Shown: in pieces, positions 1-9,558 of the stretch
How positions within the stretch are numbered: position 1 is the first letter of the stretch
Layout of the letters: the number at the start of each line of letters is the position of its first letter
Source: Bacteroidia bacterium
Lineage (GTDB): Bacteria > Bacteroidota > Bacteroidia > SpSt-205
Length of the DNA stretch: 47,495 nucleotides
NCBI GenBank assembly: GCA_025057135.1
Contig: JANWXY010000003.1
Location: 1 to 47,495 of the forward strand
Direction: 5' to 3'
Notes under the pieces: model-generated
Database searches by the model: none
The model's input: the letters and a program-made list of their open reading frames with translations, nothing else
Told to the model about the DNA's origin: nothing
Made by a program: the position numbers and the translations under genes

Positions 1-84
1 GGCCCCCCCCCCCCCCCGCCGCCCCCCCCCCCCCCCCGGGGCGCCCGCCACTTTTGGGGGCTCCCGCCGCCAAAAAACCCTATA
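1..84. other. Low-complexity poly-C contig end
   Basis: The first ~40 bases are nearly pure C, followed by G/C-rich blocks unlike the rest of the window, which is of balanced composition. No gene, promoter or repeat family is visible. The following M3 peptidase gene (minus strand) ends intact at 85. Most likely this is a sequencing or assembly artefact at a contig end; a genuine homopolymer cannot be excluded. Confidence 0.6.
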
Positions 85-1815
85 TCAACCCTCGAAACCA
101 TCCTTAAGCATTGCACGCACCCGCTTAAGATGACGAACGATAAAGCGGAATATCTCGTCTAACTCCTCCGGTCGGAAAAAGAACTTGACCCCCGCCGCCT
201 CGTAAATCTCCGGCACTGTCCTTAGATAGCCGAGCGAAAGCGCATACAGGTACTTCTCCATCGTAACCTTGGGATTTTGGTCGTAATTATACCACACTTG
301 GAGAGCGCCCAACTGCGCCAGCCCATATTCTATGTAGTAAAGGGGATAATCAAAAATGTGCAGCTGCCGATGCCATAGAATATCAAGAGTACCCTCAGGC
401 CAGCTCACCTGATCTCCATGAAAGCGCCGGTAGAGCTCTACCCATTTTTGTCGGCGGACAGCATGGGTGTGGATGGGATTTCTATACAGCCATTCCTGAA
501 AGGCATCAACAGTAGCTACCCAAGGGAAAAGAGTAATGACCCGACTAATCTGTTGGAACCATGCCCGCGCACTATCTCTCGGATTTGGATAGAATACTAC
601 CGGATAAAGCGCCATCAACTCCATGCTCATAGAAGCAAGCTCTGCCACCTCTGAGGGATATTCCCGTTGAAGCATGAAAGGCAGATGCCGACTCTGAAAG
701 GTATGTACTGCATGGCCGACCTCATGAACGAGCGTGACTAAGTCTCCATGCGACCCTGCGGCGTTCATGAAAATAAAAGGCAGTCCTGACTCATGAAGGG
801 AATAGTTGTATCCCCCAGGGGCTTTACCAGGACGGGAGAAAAGATCCAAATGCCCAATAGAATGCATGTACCGTACTATTTCTGCGATCCGAGGGTGAAG
901 CTGTTCAAAGATTTGAATGCCTTTAGTGATAAGCTCTTCCTCTTCGGTGAAAGGACGAAGGGGAGCAGATAAATCACATGGGTCTACATTTAGGTCCCAT
1001 GGCTTGAGCTGGTCTAATCCAAGGCTGCGCCGTCTGTAGGTCAAAAGGCGATTGTACAAACGCTTGACAGAGCGTTCTACGAGAGCATGAAAGTTATGAC
1101 ACAGCTCAACGCTCCAGTCAAATCGCCCGAGCTGACGAAACCGATAGTCATAGTAATTATCAAATCCCGCATTATGCGCTATCTGTGTGCGGATAGCGAT
1201 CAGTTCATCCATGAGGGTTTCAAGGCGTTCAGCGTGTGCAGAACGCGCTTGATGTATTTTCCACCAGACCTCTTCTCTACGAGCTCTATCGGGCGACTCT
1301 AAAAACAAGCTGGCTTGGGGGAGGGTAAAGACTTTGCCATCTATTTCTACACTAAGCTGCCCGATGATTTCATTATACTCTTTCGCCAAAAGCTCTAAGC
1401 GAGTCTCCAGAGGAATATTTTCGGGGCGATGGAGAGCGAGATAGTTTTGAACTATGCGATTGAAGTTGAGGAATTCTTCTTGCGGCAATAGGGCTCGCCA
1501 TGGTGATTCCCAATACTTCTTGTACAGCTCATACCGAACCTCATTCAACCGAGGCTGAACTTCTGAAATATAGCGCTCATAGTCCTGACGACTTTCTACA
1601 TCTTGAGTGTTCTGTGTGAAGCGAATGAAACTCCACCCGCCTGCCTCACTAACAGCTGCTTCCAGTTCATTCAAACGGCGCAGCCACTGATAAAACTCAG
1701 AGAAACTTTTCCATTGTGTCGTACGCAGCTCCTCCACATAGGGAGCGAGATTCTCCCAACTTGTGAGCGTGAGCTGAGGAGGGAGCCATTCTCTTACGGG
1801 GCTGGCGATATGCAT
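85..1815 (-). CDS. M3-family oligoendopeptidase (PepF/thimet-like zinc metallopeptidase)
   Basis: A cytoplasmic zinc peptidase expected to cut short peptides. The HEXXH zinc motif reads HEVGH at residues 364-368, and the third ligand is expected in the EVAELAS segment about 25 residues later (near 389-392), as in family M3. Length (576 aa) fits oligoendopeptidase F. An in-frame ATG at 1842 would add nine residues (MLDFLFFCI). I prefer 1815 because the sequence from MHIASP onward resembles family N-termini and because a TTTG ends exactly four bases upstream, the spacing seen before other genes here. It follows gyrA on the same strand with a ~70-bp gap, so co-transcription is possible. The family is clear; the peptide specificity is not. 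Confidence 0.9.
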   Translation of the reverse strand: MHIASPVREWLPPQLTLTSWENLAPYVEELRTTQWKSFSEFYQWLRRLNELEAAVSEAGGWSFIRFTQNTQDVESRQDYERYISEVQPRLNEVRYELYKKYWESPWRALLPQEEFLNFNRIVQNYLALHRPENIPLETRLELLAKEYNEIIGQLSVEIDGKVFTLPQASLFLESPDRARREEVWWKIHQARSAHAERLETLMDELIAIRTQIAHNAGFDNYYDYRFRQLGRFDWSVELCHNFHALVERSVKRLYNRLLTYRRRSLGLDQLKPWDLNVDPCDLSAPLRPFTEEEELITKGIQIFEQLHPRIAEIVRYMHSIGHLDLFSRPGKAPGGYNYSLHESGLPFIFMNAAGSHGDLVTLVHEVGHAVHTFQSRHLPFMLQREYPSEVAELASMSMELMALYPVVFYPNPRDSARAWFQQISRVITLFPWVATVDAFQEWLYRNPIHTHAVRRQKWVELYRRFHGDQVSWPEGTLDILWHRQLHIFDYPLYYIEYGLAQLGALQVWYNYDQNPKVTMEKYLYALSLGYLRTVPEIYEAAGVKFFFRPEELDEIFRFIVRHLKRVRAMLKDGFEG

Positions 1816-1819
1816 GATA

Positions 1820-1827
1820 CAAAAAAA
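1820..1827 (-). promoter_or_regulatory. Possible -7 element of the M3 peptidase gene
   Basis: On the minus strand this reads TTTTTTTG, one mismatch from TAnnTTTG, and is followed by four bases (tatc) and the ATG at 1815. It is weak because it sits in a T-run, but the spacing equals that of the strong promoters in the window. Confidence 0.35.
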
Positions 1828-1884
1828 CAAAAAATCCAGCATAAACTTAGGGGGCCCCGCTGCAAAGAGGAGGGCATCTACATT

Positions 1885-4323
1885 CTACTCACCCCGCACA
1901 AGCGACACGGCTACGACTCTATCTCCCTCGCGAAGCCTGATAAATCGCGTCCCCTGTGTATCGCGTCCCTGCTGAGATACCTCCATCGCTGAGAATCGGA
2001 TACTCTGCCCTCCTTCCGTAACTACTAAAAGCTCTTCCTGCATCGTACGAAGTAGAATAGCGGCGACAAGCTTTCCTGTTTTTTCCGTCACACGGAAAGT
2101 GCGGATGCCTTTGCCTCCCCGATGCGTGCTTCGGTACTCCTCAAATGGAGTAGCCTTACCGTACCCATTTTCAGAGACTACCAGCAGACTTCCCTCTGAA
2201 ACTTCTAAAGGAACAAGGGCGACCACTTTATCCCCTGCTTCCAGCTCCATACCTATCACGCCAGTGGCCTCGCGTCCCATCGCCCGAACCTCTTCATGGG
2301 GAAACCTTATGGCTTGCCCTTGCTGGCTAACAATACACACTTCTCGCACGACTTTTTCGTCTATCAGCGCAGCCGCGACCAACTCATCGCCCTCTTTGAT
2401 AGATAAAGCTATAATCCCCTTACTGCGGGGACGGCTGTAATCGCGTAAAGGCGTCTTCTTGATGATGCCATTTCGGGAGACAAAAACCAGGCTGTGCCGA
2501 CTGATAAAATCTTCATCCTGAAGGGATGATACATTCAAGTAAGCAACTACACGATCATTTGGAGATAGTGCAAGGAGATTCTGAATGTGTCGTCCTTTCT
2601 GATTACGATGAGCTTCTGGCACTTCATGTATGCGCAACCAGTAACAATACCCTTTTTCTGTGAAGAGAAGCAAATAATCGTGCAAACGAGCGACTAAGAC
2701 ATCCTGAATAAAGTCTTCATCTTTGAGGTCCATCGTTCTTACACCTGTGCCGCCGCGCCCCTGAGCCCGATATGCTGTAAGTTCTGTGCGTTTGATGTAG
2801 CCTTGATGAGAAATAAATACAGCCACTTCGGTATTCGGAAGGGTGTCTTCTATAGTAATCTCGCTTTCATCGGGCAGTATTTGTGTGCGGCGAGCATCTC
2901 CAAAGTCAGCCTCCAGTTTCTCTAACTCTCTCCGTATGATAGCTTTTTGCTCTTCGGGATCAGCAAGAACTTTCTTGTAGTAGGCAATCTCTTCTTGGAG
3001 TTTGGCGTATTCTTGTTGTATCTTTTCTCGCTCCAGCGCCGTGAGTCTCTGCAAGCGCAAATCTAGAATTGCCTGAGCCTGAGTGACAGAGAGTCCAAAT
3101 CGCTCCATTAAGCCGACTCGAGCTTCTTCTGGGGTCTGGGATCGACGGATAAGGGCTATCACTTCATCTAGATGATCTAAGGCCCTAAGAAGCCCTTCTA
3201 AGATATGAGCGCGCTTTTCTGCCTGAGCCAGTTCGTAAGCAGTGCGCCGCAGGATAACCTGCGTGCGATGCTCCAAATACGCTGAAAGAACCTCCCTCAA
3301 AGTCATAAGGCGAGGTCGCCCTTTGTATAGAGCTACCCAGTAGCCGTTATACGAGGTTTCTAAAGGGGTATGGACATATAGATTGTTGAGAACGACTTTG
3401 GGGACAGCATCTTTTTTGAGCTCTATGACCACGCGTACGCCTTCTCTGTCAGACTCATCTCGTACTTCGGCGATACCTTCTATTTTTTTCGTCTCAGCCA
3501 GATGGGCTATGGCTGCGACGAGATGGGCTTTACTCACCCGATATGGAATCTCCGTGATGATGATGGCGCTTCGTCCGCCGGGCAGGGTATCTATATAAGC
3601 GCGCCCACGCAGCTTAAGTCGCCCTCGCCCTGTTGAGTACATTTGATAGATGCCTTCTTTCCCTAAAATGACGCCTCCTGTGGGAAAATCCGGCCCTTGA
3701 ATAGCCTCCACCAGAGCCTCGTTGGACACCCCCGGCTGATCTAAAAGTAGGCGTAAAGCTCGTACGACATCTGAAAGATTGTGGGGTGGAATATCCGTCG
3801 CCATACCTACTGCGATGCCACTCGCTCCATTTAGGAGAAGATTTGGAAGTAAAGCGGGTAAAACCGTAGGTTCTTTGAGAGATTCGTCAAAGTTTGGGGC
3901 AAAGTCTACAGTATCTTTATCTAAGTCCGCTAAAAGCGTGAGAGAAATAGCTGATAGCCGCGCCTCAGTATAGCGCATGGCTGCGGGCGCATCGTTATCC
4001 ATGGAACCGAAATTTCCTTGCCCTTCCACGAGAGGGTAGCGAAGGGTCCAGGGCTGGGCCATACGCACCATCGTATCATAGACGGCCGCATCTCCATGTG
4101 GATGATATTTCCCGAGAACTTCCCCGACAATACGAGCAGACTTCTTGAAAGGCTTATCAGGGGAAAGCCCGAGCTCAAGCATGCCATATAAGACGCGTCT
4201 CTGCACAGGCTTTAACCCATCTCTCACATCTGGAAGGGCTCGGGATACAATCACACTCATCGCATAGTCTATGTAAGCGCTCCGCATCTCGTCCGTAATG
4301 GAGCGCTGAACGATCTGACTCAC
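1885..4323 (-). CDS. gyrA: DNA gyrase subunit A
   Basis: Type IIA topoisomerase subunit that cleaves and rejoins DNA through a tyrosine; with GyrB it introduces negative supercoils. The 812-aa protein starts with the winged-helix breakage-reunion domain, with catalytic Tyr118 in the motif [11 protein letters not shown], followed by the tower/coiled-coil region and six-bladed C-terminal propeller. The GyrA-box is degenerate (QGRGGTG, compared with QRRGGKG in E. coli), which still favours GyrA over ParC. The segment [11 protein letters not shown] carries Ala79 where E. coli GyrA has Ser83. The start is GTG at 4323: it gives the expected N-terminus, and an exact TAGTTTTG element ends four bases before it, so the mRNA is probably leaderless. 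It lies downstream of rnpB on the same strand but has this promoter of its own. Confidence 0.96.
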   Translation of the reverse strand: MSQIVQRSITDEMRSAYIDYAMSVIVSRALPDVRDGLKPVQRRVLYGMLELGLSPDKPFKKSARIVGEVLGKYHPHGDAAVYDTMVRMAQPWTLRYPLVEGQGNFGSMDNDAPAAMRYTEARLSAISLTLLADLDKDTVDFAPNFDESLKEPTVLPALLPNLLLNGASGIAVGMATDIPPHNLSDVVRALRLLLDQPGVSNEALVEAIQGPDFPTGGVILGKEGIYQMYSTGRGRLKLRGRAYIDTLPGGRSAIIITEIPYRVSKAHLVAAIAHLAETKKIEGIAEVRDESDREGVRVVIELKKDAVPKVVLNNLYVHTPLETSYNGYWVALYKGRPRLMTLREVLSAYLEHRTQVILRRTAYELAQAEKRAHILEGLLRALDHLDEVIALIRRSQTPEEARVGLMERFGLSVTQAQAILDLRLQRLTALEREKIQQEYAKLQEEIAYYKKVLADPEEQKAIIRRELEKLEADFGDARRTQILPDESEITIEDTLPNTEVAVFISHQGYIKRTELTAYRAQGRGGTGVRTMDLKDEDFIQDVLVARLHDYLLLFTEKGYCYWLRIHEVPEAHRNQKGRHIQNLLALSPNDRVVAYLNVSSLQDEDFISRHSLVFVSRNGIIKKTPLRDYSRPRSKGIIALSIKEGDELVAAALIDEKVVREVCIVSQQGQAIRFPHEEVRAMGREATGVIGMELEAGDKVVALVPLEVSEGSLLVVSENGYGKATPFEEYRSTHRGGKGIRTFRVTEKTGKLVAAILLRTMQEELLVVTEGGQSIRFSAMEVSQQGRDTQGTRFIRLREGDRVVAVSLVRGE

Positions 4324-4327
4324 GAGG

Positions 4328-4335
4328 CAAAACTA
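4328..4335 (-). promoter_or_regulatory. -7 promoter element of gyrA
   Basis: Minus strand reads TAGTTTTG (exact TAnnTTTG), then cctc, then the GTG start at 4323. Expected transcription start is at or next to the start codon. No TTG is found 17-23 bases upstream. Confidence 0.8.
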
Positions 4336-4422
4336 CGAAGGCAGAGGATAATGGTATGTCTATAACAAACTCTTGCCGCTGGACGCATCCCTCGTGTTTC
4401 AAACTCTATGGGAAAAAGATAT

Positions 4423-4730
4423 AAGGGACGGGTAGTAAGCCGGATTCTGTGTCTACGCCTACATTTATCTGAGCGGCTCACCCGCTGGCTATGGGAGCAG
4501 TCATCGCCAGCTTACTTAGCCTTGCGTCAGCCGGGGGTTACCTGCAAGGGTGCTTTTACCACCCTTTTTCACCCTTACCTGCGGATGCAGGCGGTATATT
4601 TTCTGTGGCCCTATCCGTCTATCTACCTTGCGGTAGATAGCCTCCCCTTGCGGAGAGCGGCTCGCTCCCTGACGTCCGGACTTTCCTCTGAAGGCAGTAA
4701 GTCCTTCAGTGTAGGCGCCCCCGTCCCTTA
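4423..4730 (-). ncRNA. rnpB: RNase P RNA (class A), M1 RNA
   Basis: Catalytic RNA of RNase P, which matures tRNA 5' ends. Read on the minus strand, the hallmark 5' segment GAGGAAAGTCCGGAC lies near 4675-4690, and the 3' segment ACAGAATCCGGCTTACTACC near 4433-4452. The ends AAGGGACGGG (5') and CCCGTCCCTT (3') pair to form helix P1, which sets the borders at about 4730 and 4423. Length (~308 nt) is normal for a bacterial type A RNA. A T-rich stretch follows the 3' P1 strand and could help termination. The 5' border touches the stop codon of the PorE-like gene at 4731-4733, so the RNA is either made from a promoter inside that gene or cut from its transcript. Confidence 0.95.
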
Positions 4731-6743
4731 TTATTTCTCAGCAAAATCTAATCCCAATATGCGAAACTCCGCTCGGCGATTAGCTTGCTCATCTGCATCT
4801 GATAGCTCAGGATAGATTAGAGGCTGCGACTCTCCAAAGCCTATGGCAGATAAGCGACGAGGATTGATACCTTTATTGGTCAGGTACTTTACTACTGCCT
4901 TAGCGCGATTGTCAGAGAGGCGGATGTTATATTTCTCGCTCCCGTTTGTATCGGTGTGGGCCCCTATAAGAATGCGGAGAGAGGCATTATTTTGGAGCAG
5001 GGCGACAAGCTTATCCAACTCCGAAGCGGCATCCGGGCGGATGTCGTATTTATCAAAGTCAAAGTAGATATTCTGGAGCACTATCGGGCGAGCGATTTCT
5101 ATGCGATCCAAGTAGATGTCAATATCCGCTTCAAGTTCCATAGACTTCGTTGCGTCACGGGTAGAAACGGCGACTTCGTTAGCGAGATATTCAGGGGCAT
5201 TACCAATCAAACGGTAATCTTTTCCGGGTTCCAAAGTAAAACGATACCGCGCGCTCTGGTCCGTATTGAAGGTATCTATCGGTACAAGCTTACCCTCACG
5301 AGATTCATAAAGGGTTACGGTAGCAAAGGGTATAGGTAGTTTAGTAGAACCGTCTCGCACTGTGCCTTGCACAGCCAGTTCAATCTTCTGACGCAGGATT
5401 CGCTTGACCAAATAAATGTCATCCCGGCCGCGTCCTCCGGGCCTATTGGAGGCGATAAAACCTATGGTATCTTGCTTTATCCAGAATAGAGAGAAGTCAT
5501 CGTACGAAGAGTTGATTGGAGTACCGAGATTTTTAGGCTGTTGCCAAGAAGCCAAACGCCCCTCTGCGCGAAAGACATCATAGCCGCCCATTCCCGGGTG
5601 TCCATCTGAAGCAAAGTATATCGTTTTGCCATCTCGTCCCACGTGGGGATAGATTTCATTGAAAGGGGTATTGATGATTTTACCAGCATGAACTGGGGCT
5701 CCCCACTCATTCCCGACTTTCTGGGCATACCAGATATCAGTTCCACCGAGTCCGCCATCCCTATCCGAAATGAAGTACATGATGTTTCCATCAGGTGTAA
5801 GAGATGGCTGAGCATCGTAGGTAGGAACGAGTTTCTTTTTTCCTTTGGAGTTGACCTCAACCTCTCTTTTGCCTGCGATAGCTTCTATTTTCTCAAAAGG
5901 CCCCCACTCTTTCTTCTGCGGATCAAATGTGCTGCGAAATATACTGCACCCCCAGTACTTACGATATTTTCCCTGTCCGCAGATGGTATAGTACATCGTC
6001 ATCCCATCAGGGGCGATGACGGCACCACCATCATTTGCCGCTGTATTGACCTTCTTGCCGAGATTTTGAACTTTACCTACCACACGACCGAGATAAGCTG
6101 TATCACTCTTCATTTGCACCACCCATAGGTCTGAATACGTAGGCTCCCCATACTCTGGGAAACGAGCGCTACTCTGACCTCCCGTACGATGGCTGGTAAA
6201 AATAAGAAAAGTATCGCTTTTCACGACGAAAAGCGTGGGCGCGTATTCGCTCACCTGAGAGTTTACAGCCATGAGAGAACGAAGCTCATAGGCAGGCTGC
6301 TCAGCGAGTAGCTTTTCCGCAAGCTTGCATCCTTCTAACTCCACTTCCGCCTGTTTGCGCAGAATGTCTTGGGTTTTATGCCTGCGTAAAAACTCCTCAA
6401 GAGACTGCTGAGCCTCTTTGTATCGGCCTAACTTTTTCTGAGCAATACCCAAATCCAGATAAATCGTATCACTGGTTTCTGCGTTGATGGCCAGAGCTTT
6501 TTGGTAAGCCTCTACGGCTTTTTCGGTTTCATTTGTGTACCAGTAGCAGCGTGCCAGCTTGTAAGCGGCATACTGATTGTTTGCATCAAGAGCTAAGGCT
6601 TGTTTGTACAGCTCAGCGGCTTTTTCTGGGTTGCGGTAGGTATAGTACTCTTTATCGGCTTCGGCGATTAGCTTCCGAACTTTGCTGGACTGAGCGAAAA
6701 GTGTAGCCCACCCTACGGCTAATAGAGTTAGATAGCGTCGCAT
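4731..6743 (-). CDS. porE: PorE-like T9SS envelope protein: TPR, PD40 propeller, CRD, OmpA domains
   Basis: Predicted periplasmic/outer-membrane-associated protein that anchors the type IX secretion machinery to peptidoglycan, by analogy with P. gingivalis PorE, which has the same four-domain order. The 670-aa protein has a signal peptide (MRRYLTLLAVGWATLFAQ), TPR repeats (~25-150), five PD40/WD40-like blades (~175-455, for example SDRDGGLGGTDIW and ASNRPGGRGRDDIYL), a carboxypeptidase-regulatory-like domain (~470-545) and an OmpA C-terminal peptidoglycan-binding domain from residue 558 (IYFDFDKYDIRP ... GAHTDTNG). I start at the ATG at 6743 and not at 6860: only this start exposes the signal peptide, and a TATATTTG element lies seven bases upstream. 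No lipobox is visible, unlike P. gingivalis PorE. Its stop codon touches rnpB. Confidence 0.88.
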   Translation of the reverse strand: MRRYLTLLAVGWATLFAQSSKVRKLIAEADKEYYTYRNPEKAAELYKQALALDANNQYAAYKLARCYWYTNETEKAVEAYQKALAINAETSDTIYLDLGIAQKKLGRYKEAQQSLEEFLRRHKTQDILRKQAEVELEGCKLAEKLLAEQPAYELRSLMAVNSQVSEYAPTLFVVKSDTFLIFTSHRTGGQSSARFPEYGEPTYSDLWVVQMKSDTAYLGRVVGKVQNLGKKVNTAANDGGAVIAPDGMTMYYTICGQGKYRKYWGCSIFRSTFDPQKKEWGPFEKIEAIAGKREVEVNSKGKKKLVPTYDAQPSLTPDGNIMYFISDRDGGLGGTDIWYAQKVGNEWGAPVHAGKIINTPFNEIYPHVGRDGKTIYFASDGHPGMGGYDVFRAEGRLASWQQPKNLGTPINSSYDDFSLFWIKQDTIGFIASNRPGGRGRDDIYLVKRILRQKIELAVQGTVRDGSTKLPIPFATVTLYESREGKLVPIDTFNTDQSARYRFTLEPGKDYRLIGNAPEYLANEVAVSTRDATKSMELEADIDIYLDRIEIARPIVLQNIYFDFDKYDIRPDAASELDKLVALLQNNASLRILIGAHTDTNGSEKYNIRLSDNRAKAVVKYLTNKGINPRRLSAIGFGESQPLIYPELSDADEQANRRAEFRILGLDFAEK
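4742..4750 (-). promoter_or_regulatory. Possible rnpB promoter inside the porE 3' end
   Basis: Minus strand reads TAGATTTTG, i.e. TA-N3-TTTG, one base longer than the usual -7 element, and ends 11 bases before the rnpB 5' end. It overlaps the last codons of the PorE-like gene. Weak; the alternative is processing of rnpB from the porE transcript. Confidence 0.3.
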
Positions 6744-6750
6744 GCCAGCA

Positions 6751-6758
6751 CAAATATA
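6751..6758 (-). promoter_or_regulatory. -7 promoter element of the PorE-like gene
   Basis: Minus strand reads TATATTTG (exact), seven bases before the ATG at 6743. It is divergent from the alaS promoter in a 57-bp intergenic region. Confidence 0.75.
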
Positions 6759-6788
6759 AGGCAAAAATCGCAAACCTCTCGGTTTGCC

Positions 6789-6796
6789 TACCTTTG
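6789..6796 (+). promoter_or_regulatory. -7 promoter element of alaS
   Basis: TACCTTTG (exact TAnnTTTG), then cttt, then ATG at 6801. The predicted transcript has essentially no leader. Confidence 0.82.
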
Positions 6797-6800
6797 CTTT

Positions 6801-9383
6801 ATGTGGAGTACAGGGCAAATACGACGGGCATTTTTGGATTTTTTCGCAGGGAAAGGGCATCTAATCGTTCCTTCTGCCCCCCTTGTCAATAAAAACGATC
6901 CCACGCTCTTTTTCGTCAATGCCGGCATGAATCCTTTCAAGGATGTATTCATGGGATTCAAAGAAGCGCCTGCTCCCCGAGTAGCCGATACGCAAAAGTG
7001 CTTACGCGTCTCTGGCAAACATAACGACTTAGAGGAAGTCGGGCATGATACCTATCATCACACTTTTTTTGAAATGCTTGGCAACTGGTCTTTTGGCGAT
7101 TACTTCAAGGCAGAAGCTATTGCTTGGGCATGGGAGCTTCTGACCCAGGTGTATAAGCTCCCGCCAGATCGTCTATATGTGACGGTATTTGGGGGCGATG
7201 AAGAATGGGGCCTACCCAAAGATGAGGAAACATACGCCTTGTGGCAGCAATATGTTCCCGCGGAGCGCATAAGGTTTTTTGGACGCAAAGACAACTTCTG
7301 GGAGATGGGCGACACTGGTCCATGCGGCCCTTGTACAGAGATCCACATAGACCTTCGGACAGAAGCCGAGGACTCTGCCGCGCCTTTACTCAACTCGGGG
7401 CATCCCCTCGTCATAGAGATATGGAACTTGGTCTTCATTCAATACAATCGCCGAAGCGACGGGAGCTTAGAACCCCTCCCTATCAAAAGTGTAGATACCG
7501 GGATGGGGCTGGAAAGATTAGCTATGGCGCTCCAAGGCAAGACATCTACTTATGATACTGACATTTTTCTAAGTCTCCGTCAGGCAGTGGAGAAGCTTAG
7601 CGGCTACTCCTACGGCACAGATGCCAAGAAGGATGTAGCTGTTCGCGTGATAAGTGATCATATTCGTGCGCTTGGCTTTGCGATAGCTGATGGGCAGTCC
7701 CCTAGCAATGTCGGAGCTGGATATGTGCTGCGTCGGCTTTTGCGGAGAGCTGTACGATATGGGTATCAATTCCTCGGCCTGTCAGAGCCATTCTTGCATA
7801 GCCTCATACCGCTGCTTGCAGAGCAGTACGCAGATACCTTCCCTGAGCTCCAAGCTCAAGCCGATACCATCCAAAACATCATTGCTGGCGAAGAGGAAAG
7901 CTTCCTGCGCACACTTGGGCGCGGGATGGCTCGGTTAGAGGGTTTCCTTGCCCATCATCAAGTTCAGACCATTCCAGGCGAGGTCGCGTTTGAGCTATAC
8001 GATACTTATGGGTTTCCATTGGACCTTACGCAGCTCATCGCCCGAGAACGCGGGCTCTCCGTAGATATCAGCGGTTATGAACAAGCGCTCGCTGCTCAGA
8101 AAGCCCGCAGTCGCCGGGCTACTGAGCGCAGTTTCGGGGATTGGCTGGAAATAGAAGAAGGGACGCATTCGCATTTTATCGGTTATGATGCTTATGAAGC
8201 GCGGGTTCGCATCATCCGCATGCGCCAAGTAGAGGGGGCTAAAGGTCGCCAGTATCATGTGGTACTGGATAAAACGCCCTTCTACCCCGAAGGCGGTGGT
8301 CAGGTAAGCGACACAGGCTATCTAAGGCGTGGGCGAGATCGGTTGGACGTCATCCATGTGTATAAAGAACAGGAAACCATCATCCATGTACTCTCCGCCC
8401 TTCCCGAAAATCCGGAGGGCGAATGGTACGCCGCCATAGATATTGCAAGGCGTACAGGGACTTCTCATCACCATACTGCAACCCACCTTCTACATGCAGC
8501 ATTGCGAGAAGTCCTCGGCCCCCATGTGCGTCAAAGCGGCTCCTTAGTCGCCCCCGACCGCTTGCGATTTGATTTTTCTCACCCGCACAAGCTGACCTCA
8601 GAAGAGCTGAGCACCATAGAACGCGTCGTGAATGACAAGATCGCCGCCGCCCTCGTTCGCCGAGAATACAGGGATCTCCCATATCAAGCCGCCATAGCCA
8701 AAGGAGCTTTAGCCTTCTTCGGCGAAAAGTATGGCGAACGGGTACGCATGATAGAGTTCGGCGGAAAGTTTTCGCGAGAGCTATGTGGAGGCACTCACGC
8801 AACCAATACCTTAGAGCTCCGTTACTTCAAGATACTGAGCGAGTCTGCTAGTGCTGCTGGTATTCGCCGTATAGAAGCCATCACTGGCGACTCATATTTT
8901 GCGTGGGTCAGAGACCGCCTAAACGAAATAGAACAAGTACGTAGCCTACTCAAGCATCCGCCGCAGCTGCTCAAGTCCGTAGAAAAACTTCTCGCAGAAA
9001 AGGAAGCATGGGAAACCCAGCACAATGCGTGGATCCGTTTATATGCAGAAATGCTCTTAGCCCACTGGGGAGAAAAAAAGCTATACATCGCCGAGACTCG
9101 CCTACCTGACGGGGTGGGTGTGCGTGAATTATTACTTGCGCTACAGCGAGTGCGTCCTACGGCGACTTTCGTTCTGGTCATACCGCGGGATGACTCTATG
9201 GACATCGGCATCTGTGCCCCTGATAAAGCCCAAAATCTTCTTAACCATATATGCCAGGCCATCGGAGGCAGAGGAGGGGGGCAGCAGAAGCTCGCCACAG
9301 GCAAACTCCCGCCTCTGCCCGATGCAGTAAAGCGGCTGACAGAGCTCTTACAGCTTATTGAGAGTCCAGCATACAAGGATTAG
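6801..9383 (+). CDS. alaS: Alanine--tRNA ligase
   Basis: Class II aminoacyl-tRNA synthetase charging tRNA-Ala with alanine in the cytoplasm. The 860-aa protein has the N-terminal aminoacylation core (starting STGQIRRAFLDFFAGKGH), the editing domain with zinc-site residues H558 and H562 (HTATH) and C662/H666 (CGGTH), and a C-terminal C-Ala domain ending in a GGRGGG glycine-rich stretch. Length is normal (E. coli 876). The ATG at 6801 gives the conserved N-terminus and sits four bases after a TACCTTTG element. It is transcribed away from the PorE-like gene and appears monocistronic; the next gene is 175 bp away with its own promoter. Confidence 0.98.
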   Translation: MWSTGQIRRAFLDFFAGKGHLIVPSAPLVNKNDPTLFFVNAGMNPFKDVFMGFKEAPAPRVADTQKCLRVSGKHNDLEEVGHDTYHHTFFEMLGNWSFGDYFKAEAIAWAWELLTQVYKLPPDRLYVTVFGGDEEWGLPKDEETYALWQQYVPAERIRFFGRKDNFWEMGDTGPCGPCTEIHIDLRTEAEDSAAPLLNSGHPLVIEIWNLVFIQYNRRSDGSLEPLPIKSVDTGMGLERLAMALQGKTSTYDTDIFLSLRQAVEKLSGYSYGTDAKKDVAVRVISDHIRALGFAIADGQSPSNVGAGYVLRRLLRRAVRYGYQFLGLSEPFLHSLIPLLAEQYADTFPELQAQADTIQNIIAGEEESFLRTLGRGMARLEGFLAHHQVQTIPGEVAFELYDTYGFPLDLTQLIARERGLSVDISGYEQALAAQKARSRRATERSFGDWLEIEEGTHSHFIGYDAYEARVRIIRMRQVEGAKGRQYHVVLDKTPFYPEGGGQVSDTGYLRRGRDRLDVIHVYKEQETIIHVLSALPENPEGEWYAAIDIARRTGTSHHHTATHLLHAALREVLGPHVRQSGSLVAPDRLRFDFSHPHKLTSEELSTIERVVNDKIAAALVRREYRDLPYQAAIAKGALAFFGEKYGERVRMIEFGGKFSRELCGGTHATNTLELRYFKILSESASAAGIRRIEAITGDSYFAWVRDRLNEIEQVRSLLKHPPQLLKSVEKLLAEKEAWETQHNAWIRLYAEMLLAHWGEKKLYIAETRLPDGVGVRELLLALQRVRPTATFVLVIPRDDSMDIGICAPDKAQNLLNHICQAIGGRGGGQQKLATGKLPPLPDAVKRLTELLQLIESPAYKD

Positions 9384-9522
9384 AGGGTATAGAGCCAAAA
9401 ACCAACCTACACGCCCATAAGTGACCACAGAAGTGGGCATCAGTCCCTGCTCTGAGAACACAAATCCTCTGCTCTAAGCTTGACTAAGGCGCCCCCTCGT
9501 CTCTGCGCCGTATGATGGTCTG

Positions 9523-9554
9523 TTGGTAATAAGTACGAGAATTTTATACCTTTG
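9523..9554 (+). promoter_or_regulatory. hmgA promoter (-33 TTG, -7 TACCTTTG)
   Basis: TTG at 9523-9525, 21 bases, then TACCTTTG at 9547-9554, then tgtc and ATG at 9559. This matches the Flavobacterium-type consensus TTG-N17-23-TAnnTTTG with the usual four-base gap to the start codon. Confidence 0.88.
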
Positions 9555-9558
9555 TGTC

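Noticed and set aside
418-654. Plus-strand frames opposite the M3 peptidase, gyrA and the RND pump
   Set aside because: They lie wholly inside strong coding sequences with catalytic motifs on the other strand and have no protein features of their own.
4408-4815. Plus-strand 135-codon frame near 4400-4800
   Set aside because: It covers the RNase P RNA gene on the minus strand, whose conserved sequence and P1 pairing explain the region.
9384-9522. Possible terminator or small RNA between alaS and hmgA (GCCCAT ... GTGGGC)
   Set aside because: The stem is only about six pairs with a 14-base loop and has no T-tract after it.
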